A stretch of DNA of 64,000 bases, from NCBI RefSeq assembly GCF_001294335.1, contig NZ_LGKG01000046.1:77705-141704 (forward strand), in the 5' to 3' direction. Numbering within the stretch: position 1 is the stretch's first letter; every line of letters starts with the position of its first letter. This document shows, piece after piece, positions 8,392 to 17,296 of this stretch. This DNA comes from Streptomyces chattanoogensis (GTDB lineage Bacteria; Actinomycetota; Actinomycetes; Streptomycetales; Streptomycetaceae). Under the pieces are notes generated by a model. The model had not been told where the DNA came from, made no database searches, and saw only the letters and a program-made list of their open reading frames with translations. The position numbers were made by a program, and so were the translations under genes.

Positions 8392-11300
8392 GTCGTCCTC
8401 CGTTGGGTTCCGTCGATCCAGTAGCGACGCTTTTCGAAGGGATAGGACGGGAGCCTGACCCGGTACGGCAGGGGTCCGTTGACCGCACGCAGATCGAGGT
8501 CGCCGCCGAGGGTGTAGTAGAGGCAGGCCGCGGTGCAGAGCGCCTCGAAGTCCACCAGGTCCACGGGTACGGGGAGACCGGTGCCGGGCGCGGCGGGGAA
8601 GTGGGCGCGCAGGACCGCCCCCTGGCCGGCGGCGTCCTCCTCGGTGACCGGGATGCCCCAGCCGCGCAGGGTCCCGGCCGCGGCCCGCGGGCTGAGCGTC
8701 CGTTCCGTGGTGGTGCTGCCGCCGGCGGCGAGTCGCAGTGGGGGTGCCGAGGTCACGGGGACGGTGCGCGGCGGGTCGGTGAGCCATTTGTCGAGTGCGG
8801 CCAGCAGTTCGGGCAGGGAAGCGGCATGGAAGGCCGCCCGGTGTGCGAAGCGGGTGCGGTGCTCGGCCAGTGTTCCGGCGACGGCGGTGAGTTCGGGCGC
8901 GTCGGAGCGCAGTGCGGCGGCGAGCCGGGCGACGGCCTCGCGCAGTGCGCCGTCGGTCCTGGCCGACACCGGAACGATCACACGGCGGCCCGTGGGCGCC
9001 GGGCAGCGCTCGGCGGGTGGGGCCTCCTGCAGGACGACGTGGACGTTCGTACCGCTGAAGCCGAAGGAGCTGACCCCGGCGGCGCGGGCGGTGTCGTCGT
9101 GCCGCGGCCAGGGCAGCGGTTCGGCGGCGGCGGCGAGCCGGGCGCCGGACCAGTCGGCCTTCGGGTTGGGGCCGTGCGGCAGCGGCAGGGCCGGGAATGC
9201 GGCGTGTTCGAGGGCGAGGACCGTTCTGATCAGTCCGGCGATTCCGGCCGCGGCCTCCAGGTGCCCGAGGGACGACTTGACCGAACCGATGCGCCAGGTG
9301 TCCCCGTCCGCCCGGCCGGCGCCGTACACCGCGCCGGTGGACGCCAGCTCGATGGCGTCGCCGAGCGCGGTGGCCGAGCCGTGGGCCTCCACATAACCGA
9401 TGCTGGAAGGCGCCAGCCCCGCATCGCGCAGGGCGTCGGTCATCACCTCGCGCTGGGCGCTGCCGGAGGGGGCCGTGATGCCGTTGCCGGAGCCGTTGTG
9501 GTTGAGGGCGCTGCCGCGGATGAGCGCGCGGACCGGAAGACCCTGGCGGCGCGCGGCGGAGAGCGGCATCAGGACCGCGACCCCGCACCCTTCGCCGCGG
9601 ACATATCCGTCGGCGGTCTCGTCGAAGGGCCGGCAGCGCCCGCTGGGCGACAGCACCCCCAGCCGCGTCAGCGCCTCGGTCGGCTCATCCGCCAGCACCA
9701 GGTTGACCCCGCCGACGACGGCCCGTTCACACTCGCCGTGGCGCAGCGCCCGGACCGCGAGATGGACCGCGGCGAGCGAGGACGAACAGGCGGTGTCCAC
9801 CGCGAGGCTGGGCCCGCGCAGGCCGAGGTGGTACGAGATCCGCCCGGCTGCGGATGCGGGGCTGGCACCGACCCCGGTGAACCGGGAGATTCGTCCGTGC
9901 TCGGCGATCCGTGCGTAGTCCGCCGACGAGATGCCGACATAGACCCCCGTGCGGGAGCCGCGCAGCGACCGCGGATCATGCCCGGACTCCTCCAGCGCGG
10001 CCCACGCCGTCTCCAGCAGCAGCCGGTGCTGGGGGTCCATGGCGCGGGCCTCGGGCGCGCTGACCTCCAGAAGCGGCGCGTCGAGGCAGTCGATGTCGTC
10101 GAGAGCGCCGAGCCTCATGGACGAGTCGTCACCGGCCGGGAGTCCGGGCAACTCGCGTCGCTCCGGAGGTCTTCCGGTGGTGAGATCGCGGCCATGGCGG
10201 GTCAGTTCCCAGAAGGCGTCGGTATCGGCGGCTCCGCCGGGCATCCGGCAGGCGAGGCCGATCACCGCGATCGGCTCGGCGGGCTCCGGCCGCGGTGCCG
10301 GGACGTCCGCTCCCGCCCCGGCCGCCGCTTCGCGGCGCGACAGCTCGTCCGCGAGGGCCACCACCGTGGGCTGCTCGAAAAGCAGTCCGACCGGGACGTC
10401 CCGTCCGAGCCGCTCCTGGATCGCGGTGGCGGCCTCGACCGTGCCGAGGGAGTCCAGGCCGAGTTCGGTCCACTTGCGGTCGCGCGCCACTTCCTCCACG
10501 GGGACGGCGAGCACCTCGGCCACGGCCCGGGCAATCAGCTCCGCCATCGCCTTGCCCGGCCCTGCGGGGCCGTCCGACGGTGCGGATCCGTCGCGGGCCG
10601 GTGGCCCGTCCCGGCGCTCCGGCCCCGCACCGGACGCCCGCGCCTCGAAGTCCGTGCGGTGCAGTTCCTCCAACGCGGCCCGGCGCAACAGGTCGCGGCA
10701 GAGCGAGCGGCGGACCTTGCCGCTGCTGGTTTTCGGCACGGCTCCGGACGCCACCACGACGGCGAGCCGCACCCCCACTCCACAGGCTGCGGTAACGGCG
10801 GCACGCAACCGTCGGGCAACTCCGGCCAGCTGTTCCGCATCCAGGTCGGTGCGGCGGGCCTCGGCCACCAGCGCCACCTCTTCGCCGTGCACCCCGTCCA
10901 GGGCGAAGGCGGCGGCGCAGCCGGGCCGGAGTTCGGGAACGGCCCGCCAGGCCGCCTCCTCCAGCTGGGCCGGTGCGATGTTGCGGCCGCGCACGATGAT
11001 GAGGTCCTTGATGCGGCCGACCACCACCAGGTGCCCGTCCTGCAGATAGCCCAGGTCGCCGGTGCGCAGATACGGGCCGTCGCCGTCGGCCAGACGTGCT
11101 CCGAAGGCGGCCTCGCTCTCCTCGGGCCGGTCCCAGTAGCCGGCGGCCACGCTCGGCCCGCGCAGCCAGATCTCCCCCTCCTCGCCGTCGGCCAGGACGC
11201 GCCGCTCGTCCGGTGCGACGATACGGACCTCCAGACCGCGCGGTTCTCCACTGGCCACGGCCTTTCGCCCGGGGACGACCAGCGGTTCGCGGTGCCTAGC

Positions 11301-12356
11301 CGTTCCTGTGGCCATCAGCGTGGATTCGGCCATGCCGTAGCAGGCGAGGAAGGCGCTGCGGCGGAAGCCCGCCGGGGCGAAGGTGTCGGTGAAGGCGTCC
11401 AGGGTTTCGGGGCGCAGCATTTCGGCGCCGTTGAACGCCACGTTCCATGCGCTCAGGTCGAGTTCCGCCACGTCCTCGGGGCGCGCCTTGCGGGCGCACA
11501 GCGCATAGGCGAAGTCCGGTCCCCCGCTGGTGGTGGCGCCGGTGCGGGAGACGAGCCGCAGCCAGGAGAGAGGATCCTGCAGAAAGGCGAGCGGTGAGGT
11601 GAGGTGGACGGGGAAGCCCTGGTGGAGCGGTGTCAGGATGCCGCCGATCAGCCCCATGTCGTGGTAGGGCGGCAGCCAGATGACACCGGTGGAGTCGGCG
11701 GTGTGGCCGAACGACGACTCGATCACTTCCAGGTTGGCCAGCAGATTGCGATGCCGGACGACGACGCCTTTGGGGTGCCCGGTGCTGCCGGACGTGTACT
11801 GGACGAACGCCGTCGCATCGGCGCCGGGGCGGGCGAGGGCGTCCTCGGCCAGGGGCTCGGTGACGGTGTCGGTGGCGACCGCCCGCACGTCGGCCGCCCC
11901 CGCCGCGGCCAGCGCCTCCCGGACGCCCGGTGCCATGGCCTGCGTGGTGCACACGAGTTCCGCCCCGCAGTCGCGGACGATGGCGGCCAGTGCCGCCCAC
12001 TGGTCCGCGGTGAGCGGAGGGTAGGCGGGCACCGGCAGCACATCGGCGTACATGCAGCCGAGGAACGCGGCGATGTAGTCGGCGGACGGCGGCGGGTACA
12101 GCAGAACGGCGCGGCGCCCGCCGGGCGGCCGGTGGCCGTCGAGCAGCGCCGCCGCGACGCACCGGGCCCGGGTGTGCAGCTCGCCGTACGTCAGCTGCTG
12201 GTCCTCTTCCCCGCCCCCGGGAGCCGGCAGGTGCAGGTGGTAGCCGACGGTGTCGGGAGCGGACTGCGCCCGTTGTCTGAGCACGTCCACCATGCTGGTC
12301 ACCGCGGTGCGGCCGCCACTGGTGTGGTCGGGGACACTCCAGTCGCCTTCGTTCAC
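8388..12356 (-). CDS. FAAL-ACP-KS hybrid megasynthase lacking an AT domain
   Basis: A 1322-residue multidomain enzyme. Residues about 22-570 form a fatty acyl-AMP ligase (YTSGSTGHPKG at 187-197, YLRTGDLGYL, GRIKDLIIVRGRNIAP). An ACP follows at about 603-675 (ELGLDSLG, Ser636). A ketosynthase spans about 695-1110, with active-site Cys857 (DTACSSS) and histidines in EAHGSATALGD and KSSLGHLEAAAG. The last 200 residues hold no acyltransferase motif (no GHSxG). They still end in the post-AT linker signature LPSYPFEKRRYW near 1302. The GTG start at 12356 overlaps the radical SAM stop (GTGA), with AGGAGG upstream. It would adenylate a fatty acid, load it on ACP and extend it using a trans-supplied extender. 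Confidence 0.9.
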   Translation of the reverse strand: MNEGDWSVPDHTSGGRTAVTSMVDVLRQRAQSAPDTVGYHLHLPAPGGGEEDQQLTYGELHTRARCVAAALLDGHRPPGGRRAVLLYPPPSADYIAAFLGCMYADVLPVPAYPPLTADQWAALAAIVRDCGAELVCTTQAMAPGVREALAAAGAADVRAVATDTVTEPLAEDALARPGADATAFVQYTSGSTGHPKGVVVRHRNLLANLEVIESSFGHTADSTGVIWLPPYHDMGLIGGILTPLHQGFPVHLTSPLAFLQDPLSWLRLVSRTGATTSGGPDFAYALCARKARPEDVAELDLSAWNVAFNGAEMLRPETLDAFTDTFAPAGFRRSAFLACYGMAESTLMATGTARHREPLVVPGRKAVASGEPRGLEVRIVAPDERRVLADGEEGEIWLRGPSVAAGYWDRPEESEAAFGARLADGDGPYLRTGDLGYLQDGHLVVVGRIKDLIIVRGRNIAPAQLEEAAWRAVPELRPGCAAAFALDGVHGEEVALVAEARRTDLDAEQLAGVARRLRAAVTAACGVGVRLAVVVASGAVPKTSSGKVRRSLCRDLLRRAALEELHRTDFEARASGAGPERRDGPPARDGSAPSDGPAGPGKAMAELIARAVAEVLAVPVEEVARDRKWTELGLDSLGTVEAATAIQERLGRDVPVGLLFEQPTVVALADELSRREAAAGAGADVPAPRPEPAEPIAVIGLACRMPGGAADTDAFWELTRHGRDLTTGRPPERRELPGLPAGDDSSMRLGALDDIDCLDAPLLEVSAPEARAMDPQHRLLLETAWAALEESGHDPRSLRGSRTGVYVGISSADYARIAEHGRISRFTGVGASPASAAGRISYHLGLRGPSLAVDTACSSSLAAVHLAVRALRHGECERAVVGGVNLVLADEPTEALTRLGVLSPSGRCRPFDETADGYVRGEGCGVAVLMPLSAARRQGLPVRALIRGSALNHNGSGNGITAPSGSAQREVMTDALRDAGLAPSSIGYVEAHGSATALGDAIELASTGAVYGAGRADGDTWRIGSVKSSLGHLEAAAGIAGLIRTVLALEHAAFPALPLPHGPNPKADWSGARLAAAAEPLPWPRHDDTARAAGVSSFGFSGTNVHVVLQEAPPAERCPAPTGRRVIVPVSARTDGALREAVARLAAALRSDAPELTAVAGTLAEHRTRFAHRAAFHAASLPELLAALDKWLTDPPRTVPVTSAPPLRLAAGGSTTTERTLSPRAAAGTLRGWGIPVTEEDAAGQGAVLRAHFPAAPGTGLPVPVDLVDFEALCTAACLYYTLGGDLDLRAVNGPLPYRVRLPSYPFEKRRYWIDGTQRRTT

Positions 12357-13483
12357 GCGCCCTCCTGGTAGGACGGGTGGAAGGGGGACCAGGAGAACTG
12401 GCTCCAATAACTCTCGGCGAGCTGCACCCAGGTCCACAGCTGCTCGGCGGACTCCGTGAAGCGGTGCGGACTGACCATCAGCCAGCTGAACACCGCCTGG
12501 CTGTCCCGGCAGGAGGCGCAGTGCCCGCTGGTGCAGCAGAAGTGGACGGTCTCCAGGTCCGCGGCCCAGGTGTTGAACATCGGCAGCACGGGATTGCCGT
12601 TGCGGATCCGGGCGTTGTGGGCGGCGTTGGCGGAGCTGACGCTGGGGCAGACGTCGTAGCCGAACTCTCCCCAGTGGCTGCGACCGGTGATCATGACCTC
12701 GATGGAGTACGGATGGCTGATCACCGTCTCCGGGTAGGCCGCGCGGACCCGCAGCGCCTCGGTGAGCAGCTCCCGGGTCCGTACGGCGTACAGCGGATCG
12801 TCGCTGTCGTAGCTGCTGTAGAAGTTGAAGTGGACACGGTTGCCGTTGTCGCGGATGCGGCGGACGGTGTCGTCGATGTAGTCGATACCGTCCTCGGAGA
12901 GGGCGTAGATGAATCCGGCCCGTGGGTCGTCGCGGTAGTTCTCCAGCGCCGTGTCGAACAGGTCGGTGAAGCGCTTGCCGTTGGGGCGGATGGCCCGCAG
13001 CTCGTCGTCCAGCGGTCCGCCGCCGAAGAGCGATACGGCCACCGTGATGTCCTCGAAGCCTGCGCGCGGCAGCGGCTTGAGACCGTTGGTGGAGATCGTC
13101 ACGTACGGCATGGCGTCGCGGTAGACGGCAATACGGTCGGCGAACAGGGTGGGCTCCCCGCCGATGAGCAGGGCGGCGTTGATCCCGCGGGCCGTCTCGG
13201 CGGCGACGAACGCCTTCAGGTCCGCGAGGCTGGTGTTCTCCTTCGCCGACTTCTGGAACTCGTAGGTGAAGAACCAGCAGCCCTTGCAGCGGATGTTGCA
13301 GGCGTTGGTCAGGTGGTATTCGGAGGAGCGGATCCCCGCCCCGAAGCGCCGTACGGCGTCGAAGCGTGCCTGGAGTTCCGGGTCGGCGGCGAGGAGTTCC
13401 CGCAGGCGCCGCCCCCAGCCGGTGAGGCCGGGTGCGGAGCCGTTGCGGGCCGAGGGCAGGGTGATCGTGACGTCCTGCTTCAT
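12353..13483 (-). CDS. Radical SAM protein with SPASM-like C-terminal cysteines
   Basis: A 376-residue radical SAM enzyme. The [4Fe-4S] motif CxxxCxxC is C62-N-I-R-C66-K-G-C69, followed by W. The SAM-binding glycine motif is LLIGGEPTLF. The C-terminal cluster region has five cysteines in FCCTSGHCASC plus a Cys in YDVCPSV, suggesting an auxiliary Fe-S site as in SPASM or twitch proteins. Such enzymes perform C-H activation, epimerisation, rearrangement or crosslinking. The ATG overlaps the preceding diiron gene's stop by 4 bp, and its stop overlaps the megasynthase start. Together with the assembly line this implies an unusual radical tailoring step; the reaction cannot be told from sequence. 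Confidence 0.88.
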   Translation of the reverse strand: MKQDVTITLPSARNGSAPGLTGWGRRLRELLAADPELQARFDAVRRFGAGIRSSEYHLTNACNIRCKGCWFFTYEFQKSAKENTSLADLKAFVAAETARGINAALLIGGEPTLFADRIAVYRDAMPYVTISTNGLKPLPRAGFEDITVAVSLFGGGPLDDELRAIRPNGKRFTDLFDTALENYRDDPRAGFIYALSEDGIDYIDDTVRRIRDNGNRVHFNFYSSYDSDDPLYAVRTRELLTEALRVRAAYPETVISHPYSIEVMITGRSHWGEFGYDVCPSVSSANAAHNARIRNGNPVLPMFNTWAADLETVHFCCTSGHCASCRDSQAVFSWLMVSPHRFTESAEQLWTWVQLAESYWSQFSWSPFHPSYQEGA

Positions 13484-14244
13484 GCGTGTGTGGGGCCTTC
13501 CGGCTGGGCGGGCGCCTGCGGGGCGGGCTGGTCGGGGACCGTCAGCCCCATCCTGTTGAGTTCGGGCACGATCCGGGCGACGAAGAAGTCACGGGCCTCG
13601 GCGTTGGTCCGCTGCCGCAGACCCCAGCGCAGATACTCCGGGGAGCGGCGGGACGTGTCGCTGCCGAACAGGCTGAGGACGAAGGGCCACATGGCGTTCA
13701 GCGTCTGCTGCACCTCCTCCCGCCCGGCCTCGTCGCGCAGCATCTCGCGGACGATCCGCCGCCCGTGCCCGACATGGACGTGCTCGTCCCGGATGACCTT
13801 GCCGAAGGAGTTCGCCCAGGGGCGGTAGCTGGACTTCGCCATTTCCTCGATGTGGTCGAGGACCGCGTTCTCGCCGATGTAGGAGAACAGGGCGCGCTGG
13901 GTCCAGGTCTTGATGTTGTGGATGGCGGGGGAGGCGTACAGGCCGCGCTCCAGCAGCTTCTGGTCCAGCATGTGGTCGGTGTTGATGCCCAGGTCGTTCA
14001 GGACCGCGGCACCGATCATGTAGTGGTCGATCTCCTCGGCGGCCCGCTCGCAGCACACCTTGCGCTCATAGGCGTTGGGCGCGATGGGGAAGAACACCTG
14101 CAAGTAGTCGTCCGCGCCCGACAGTTCGCCTTCGGTGTGGACCATCATCTGGTGGATGGCCAGCTCCTGGTACTCCTCGGGCATCCGCCGGAAGTCCTCG
14201 GGGGTCTCCACCACGGGCACGGTCTCGGCTGTCGTCTCGGTCAT
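13480..14244 (-). CDS. PaaA/PaaC-like ferritin-fold diiron oxygenase subunit
   Basis: A 254-residue ferritin-like protein resembling the phenylacetyl-CoA epoxidase catalytic subunit family (PF05138). Candidate diiron ligands from the chosen start are E38/E40, E71xxH74 (EEIDH), E125 (GENAVLDH) and E154xxH157 (DEHVH). Two in-frame ATGs lie 9 bp apart. AGGGAG abuts the first (14253) and is nine bases from the second (14244), so the second is preferred. It is the second gene of the operon, 24 bp after the Rieske oxygenase, and its stop overlaps the radical SAM start. PaaA normally needs PaaB, PaaC and PaaE partners, and none is encoded here. Confidence 0.78.
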   Translation of the reverse strand: MTETTAETVPVVETPEDFRRMPEEYQELAIHQMMVHTEGELSGADDYLQVFFPIAPNAYERKVCCERAAEEIDHYMIGAAVLNDLGINTDHMLDQKLLERGLYASPAIHNIKTWTQRALFSYIGENAVLDHIEEMAKSSYRPWANSFGKVIRDEHVHVGHGRRIVREMLRDEAGREEVQQTLNAMWPFVLSLFGSDTSRRSPEYLRWGLRQRTNAEARDFFVARIVPELNRMGLTVPDQPAPQAPAQPEGPTHA

Positions 14245-14268
14245 GTGCGTCATCTCCCTCTGGGCCGG

Positions 14269-15471
14269 TCAGTGGGCGGAGGCTTCGGCAGCCGGTTCGG
14301 CGGTGGCCGGGGCGGCAGGATCGGCGAGGGCCGTCTCGATGCTCTGGTGGAACCAGGCGATGGCCTTTTCGTAACGGCCGAAGGTCAGGGCCGGATGCGC
14401 TCCGGAATTCAAGCCCTGCTGGATGGAGAGAAACCTTTCTGCATCCTCGCGCTTCACCTTTTTGACGACCTTCAGGCTCTTTTGCCACTTCTCCTTCTCC
14501 GCCTCGGACTCGTAGAGCCGCCGGGCGATCAGGGCGTAGAAGTTCATCGTCGAATGCTCGACGCCGTCCGGGTACACATGCCAGACCGCGGCATGCTCCG
14601 GAAGTACGGCGATCATGGTGTTCGGCCACACGACGTAGAGCAGCGTGGACTGCTCGACCAGATCCCATTTGCTCTCGTCGATGTGCCGCAGTTCGGTGAT
14701 CTCACGCCGGGGGAGCACACAGCGGATATGCGGGCCGAAGGCGTCGAACTTCCCCACGTTCGACAGGAACACCGGGTAGATCGTGGACCGGTGGGTGAAT
14801 TTGGTGTGGTAGTTCTCCAGGAAAATGTCGAACGGCAGCTTCCAGTTCACCGGATGGCGCACCGTGGACGGCTCCAGGGCCGCGTAGTCGTCCAGAGCCA
14901 GGTCCTGCAGGTCCCTGCCGACTTCGTCCAGCCAGTCCACCAGCTGTTGCTCGGGGGTGTTCCCGTCGGCCTGGACGTACACGAAGCCCGCATGGACCTG
15001 CGACCAGAGTTCCCGCAGGCCGAACCGGCCCTTGTCGGCCGCCACATCGGGGAATCCGAAGTCGTCGGGGACGTGCCGCAGGCCCCCGTCCTGCCCGAAG
15101 GTCCAGGCGTGGTACGGACAGGCGAAGGCGTTGGCCCGCCCGCACTCCCCCTCCACCAGGATCGTGCCGCGGTGCCGGCAGACGTTCACGAAGGCCCTGA
15201 TCCGGTCGTCCTTGCCCCGGACGACGAGTATGGGGACCTTGCCGACCCGGAGGGTCTTGAACGAGCCGGCTTCGGGAAACTCCGCGACATGCCCCACCGC
15301 GAGTGGCCGGCGGTACCAGATGCGGTCCAGCTCCGCCGTCAGCCGGTCCGGGTCGGTATAGGCGGCGACCGGGTTGTAATGCTCGCTTTCCTGGCCGTCC
15401 ATGTCCGTGGTGCGCTGTTCCTCGAATTCGAGCAATTCCTGGATGATGCGAACTTGAGTGGCGTGGTCCAT
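14269..15471 (-). CDS. Rieske non-heme iron oxygenase, alpha subunit
   Basis: A 400-residue ring-hydroxylating-type oxygenase. The Rieske [2Fe-2S] ligands are C98-x-H100 and C118-x2-H121. The mononuclear iron site appears as ENYHTKFTHR (H222, H227), with a third acidic ligand expected in the C-terminal helix region near EDAERFLSIQQGL. The overall form resembles choline/carnitine monooxygenase and other single-subunit members. The ATG at 15471 has GGGGAG five bases upstream; the open frame to 16143 is spurious. It is the first gene of the operon. No ferredoxin or reductase is encoded nearby, so electrons must come from elsewhere in the genome. Confidence 0.88.
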   Translation of the reverse strand: MDHATQVRIIQELLEFEEQRTTDMDGQESEHYNPVAAYTDPDRLTAELDRIWYRRPLAVGHVAEFPEAGSFKTLRVGKVPILVVRGKDDRIRAFVNVCRHRGTILVEGECGRANAFACPYHAWTFGQDGGLRHVPDDFGFPDVAADKGRFGLRELWSQVHAGFVYVQADGNTPEQQLVDWLDEVGRDLQDLALDDYAALEPSTVRHPVNWKLPFDIFLENYHTKFTHRSTIYPVFLSNVGKFDAFGPHIRCVLPRREITELRHIDESKWDLVEQSTLLYVVWPNTMIAVLPEHAAVWHVYPDGVEHSTMNFYALIARRLYESEAEKEKWQKSLKVVKKVKREDAERFLSIQQGLNSGAHPALTFGRYEKAIAWFHQSIETALADPAAPATAEPAAEASAH

Positions 15472-16095
15472 TGATGCTCCCCTCATGCGGGTATTGAGCA
15501 GGACTGAGACGATCTCGCTTGCCGGACAGCACGTGAAGATGTCGGACGCATCGCAGCGGGCATGCGCAGGCACGCCGCCGGACGAGGTCAACAGCGGGCG
15601 CACATGGCTGACGGAGAGGAAGGAGAGGGGGTTTGGGAGGAGGGGTTTTCCCGGAGGAGGTCTACGGAGAACGGGTAGACGACTATGAGCCGAGTACGAG
15701 CCGATTACGAGCCGTGTCGGAGTTTGCGGGCTGGTTACTGGAGAGTCAACCCTTCGAAAGCCGGATTCGGTCAACTCTGTCAGGCCGCCGCGCCGCGCGC
15801 GTCCGACACCGCGGGAACCCCCGCGTGCCTGCGCCGGGGCGGCCGTACCGCACTCCGCCGTCGGCGGCCGGACATGCCGGGCCCCTGGTCGCTTATGACG
15901 GCCGCATAGTCGCCACCGGGACGGCAACGCCGCAGATGATCTGGGCTGTCGAACGCCGGCCACGCCGCTTCGGGGCGTGCGCCGGACGCCACGGCGCAAG
16001 CTTGTGCGACTGTGGCCGATTCTCGCCCTCGTGGCGCTTCCCCGGCAGTCCCGGCCGCAGCGAACGTCGCGTACCTGGCGGTAACGTGCGGGCCC
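15472..16095. other. Divergent intergenic region, likely promoter region of the operon
   Basis: This 624-bp gap separates the operon (leftward) from the SCO6745-family gene (rightward). I see no credible gene in it. Its one notable content is a triple 11-bp direct repeat at 15684-15716. No convincing -35/-10 pair could be assigned by eye. Confidence 0.6.
15684..15716. promoter_or_regulatory. Three 11-bp direct repeats, candidate SARP operator
   Basis: Three contiguous 11-mers, TATGAGCCGAG, TACGAGCCGAT and TACGAGCCGTG, repeat at one helical turn with the core heptamer TACGAGC. SARP regulators are known to bind heptameric direct repeats (often TCGAGxx) with 11-bp periodicity near the -35 region. 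The array lies about 210 bp upstream of the Rieske oxygenase start. The binding protein is unknown. Confidence 0.4.
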
Positions 16096-16947
16096 ATGGA
16101 GCTCAGAGCCCGGACGCTGTGGCTGCGTACCGAACCCCTTCATGCAGTGATCTACTTCGACGAGCAGTGCCGCGGGATGGGCAGAGCCCTGGGCCTCAAG
16201 GGCTTCTGGATGGGCTACTTCGCTGCCCGCACGGCTCCCATGGGACCGGTGGGGCCCTCACTCGCCACCGCAGTTCTCGCCGTCTTCGCACCCGGGATGG
16301 TGGAACGCGCCCTGCCCGCCGCTTGGTCGACCGTCAGCCCGGAAGAGATCATCGACACACGGGCCAGGCGGGCCGCAGCGGCGCTGCGGTCGATCGTTCC
16401 CGGGATCGACGACCACGCCGCCAAGCTGTCGACACCGCTTGCCGCCATGGTCGAGGACGCGCCGGCGCCCGCCCGGCCGCTGTTCACCGCCAACCGCGCA
16501 TGCTGCCGCCGCGACGATCCGGTCGAGCGGCTGTGGCAACTGACCACCTGCCTCCGGGAGTTCAGGGGCGATGCGCACGCCGCCGCACTGGCTGACCACG
16601 GACTGGACGGCTGCGAGGCCCTGGTGCTCGCCGCCGCCACCGGCCGGGTGCCCCAGGACGGCATCCGGCTCGACCGCGGCTGGAGCGAGGAGGAGTGGGC
16701 AGCCGCCGTGGACCGGTTGCGCTCCCGCGGCCTGCTGGACGCGGAGACCCGAGCCACCGCACACGGCCACGAGGAACGGGCCCGTATCGAGGACACCACC
16801 GACCGCCTGGCCGCCCGGCTCCTGCAACCCCTCCCCGACCGCGCAGCGGACGCACTGCTCACCGCCCTGGAAGGCCCGGCCCGGCAGGTGGTGGACGCCA
16901 AGGTGCTGCCGTTCCCCAACCCCATCGGCCTGCCCCGTCCCTTCTGA
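16096..16947 (+). CDS. SCO6745-family protein (MarR-like fold)
   Basis: A 283-residue protein of the SCO6745 family, common in actinobacteria. Typical family traits are the N-terminal MELRARTLWLRTEPLHAVIY, the GFWMGYFAARTAPMGPVGP stretch, and the C-terminal winged-helix-like region (WSEEEWAAAVDRLRSRGLLD). Members are predicted helix-turn-helix proteins but no function is established. The frame is open from 16012; the ATG at 16096 matches family length. It is monocistronic and divergent from the biosynthetic operon, separated by 624 bp. Confidence 0.75.
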   Translation: MELRARTLWLRTEPLHAVIYFDEQCRGMGRALGLKGFWMGYFAARTAPMGPVGPSLATAVLAVFAPGMVERALPAAWSTVSPEEIIDTRARRAAAALRSIVPGIDDHAAKLSTPLAAMVEDAPAPARPLFTANRACCRRDDPVERLWQLTTCLREFRGDAHAAALADHGLDGCEALVLAAATGRVPQDGIRLDRGWSEEEWAAAVDRLRSRGLLDAETRATAHGHEERARIEDTTDRLAARLLQPLPDRAADALLTALEGPARQVVDAKVLPFPNPIGLPRPF

Positions 16948-17296
16948 ACACACCGGAGGCCATGCTCCGAGGCAGGCATCGTCGCACCGGCCCACTTGGT
17001 CAGGTCCGGCAGTTCCTGCGCGGCAGGTTGAACAGCAGCCAAAGCGCGAACTCCCGCACCAGGCCGCGTGGTTCGAGCGTGGTCAACCGTCCCGCGACGT
17101 GGCCCAAGGCGCCGCCGCCGGTGAGGGGCCCACGGCCGGAGCGACCACCTCGTCGCAGGACCGCACAGCAACCCCGAGGATCCGTCGGCGGGGCGACGCC
17201 CGTCCGTGGGAGCCGTCCGTACAGTGGTGGGGAACGACCGCTGAGTCCGCGTTCGCGCAGCAGGAAACGAAGGCGGAGCACGGAGAGCCGAGGCCC
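16948..17296. other. Intergenic gap, nothing recognised
   Basis: A 349-bp gap between two rightward genes. Short open frames on both strands are Arg/Pro-rich and without ribosome sites. I see no hairpin or repeat that I would report. Confidence 0.5.

Noticed and set aside
8376..11597. A 1073-codon open frame on the plus strand opposite the megasynthase.
   Set aside because: It is a high-GC shadow: Gly/Arg/Gln-rich with no domain, and the opposite strand carries intact FAAL, ACP and KS motifs.
15472..16143. Upstream extension of the Rieske oxygenase frame.
   Set aside because: No family similarity, and the ATG at 15471 has GGGGAG at proper spacing and gives normal length.
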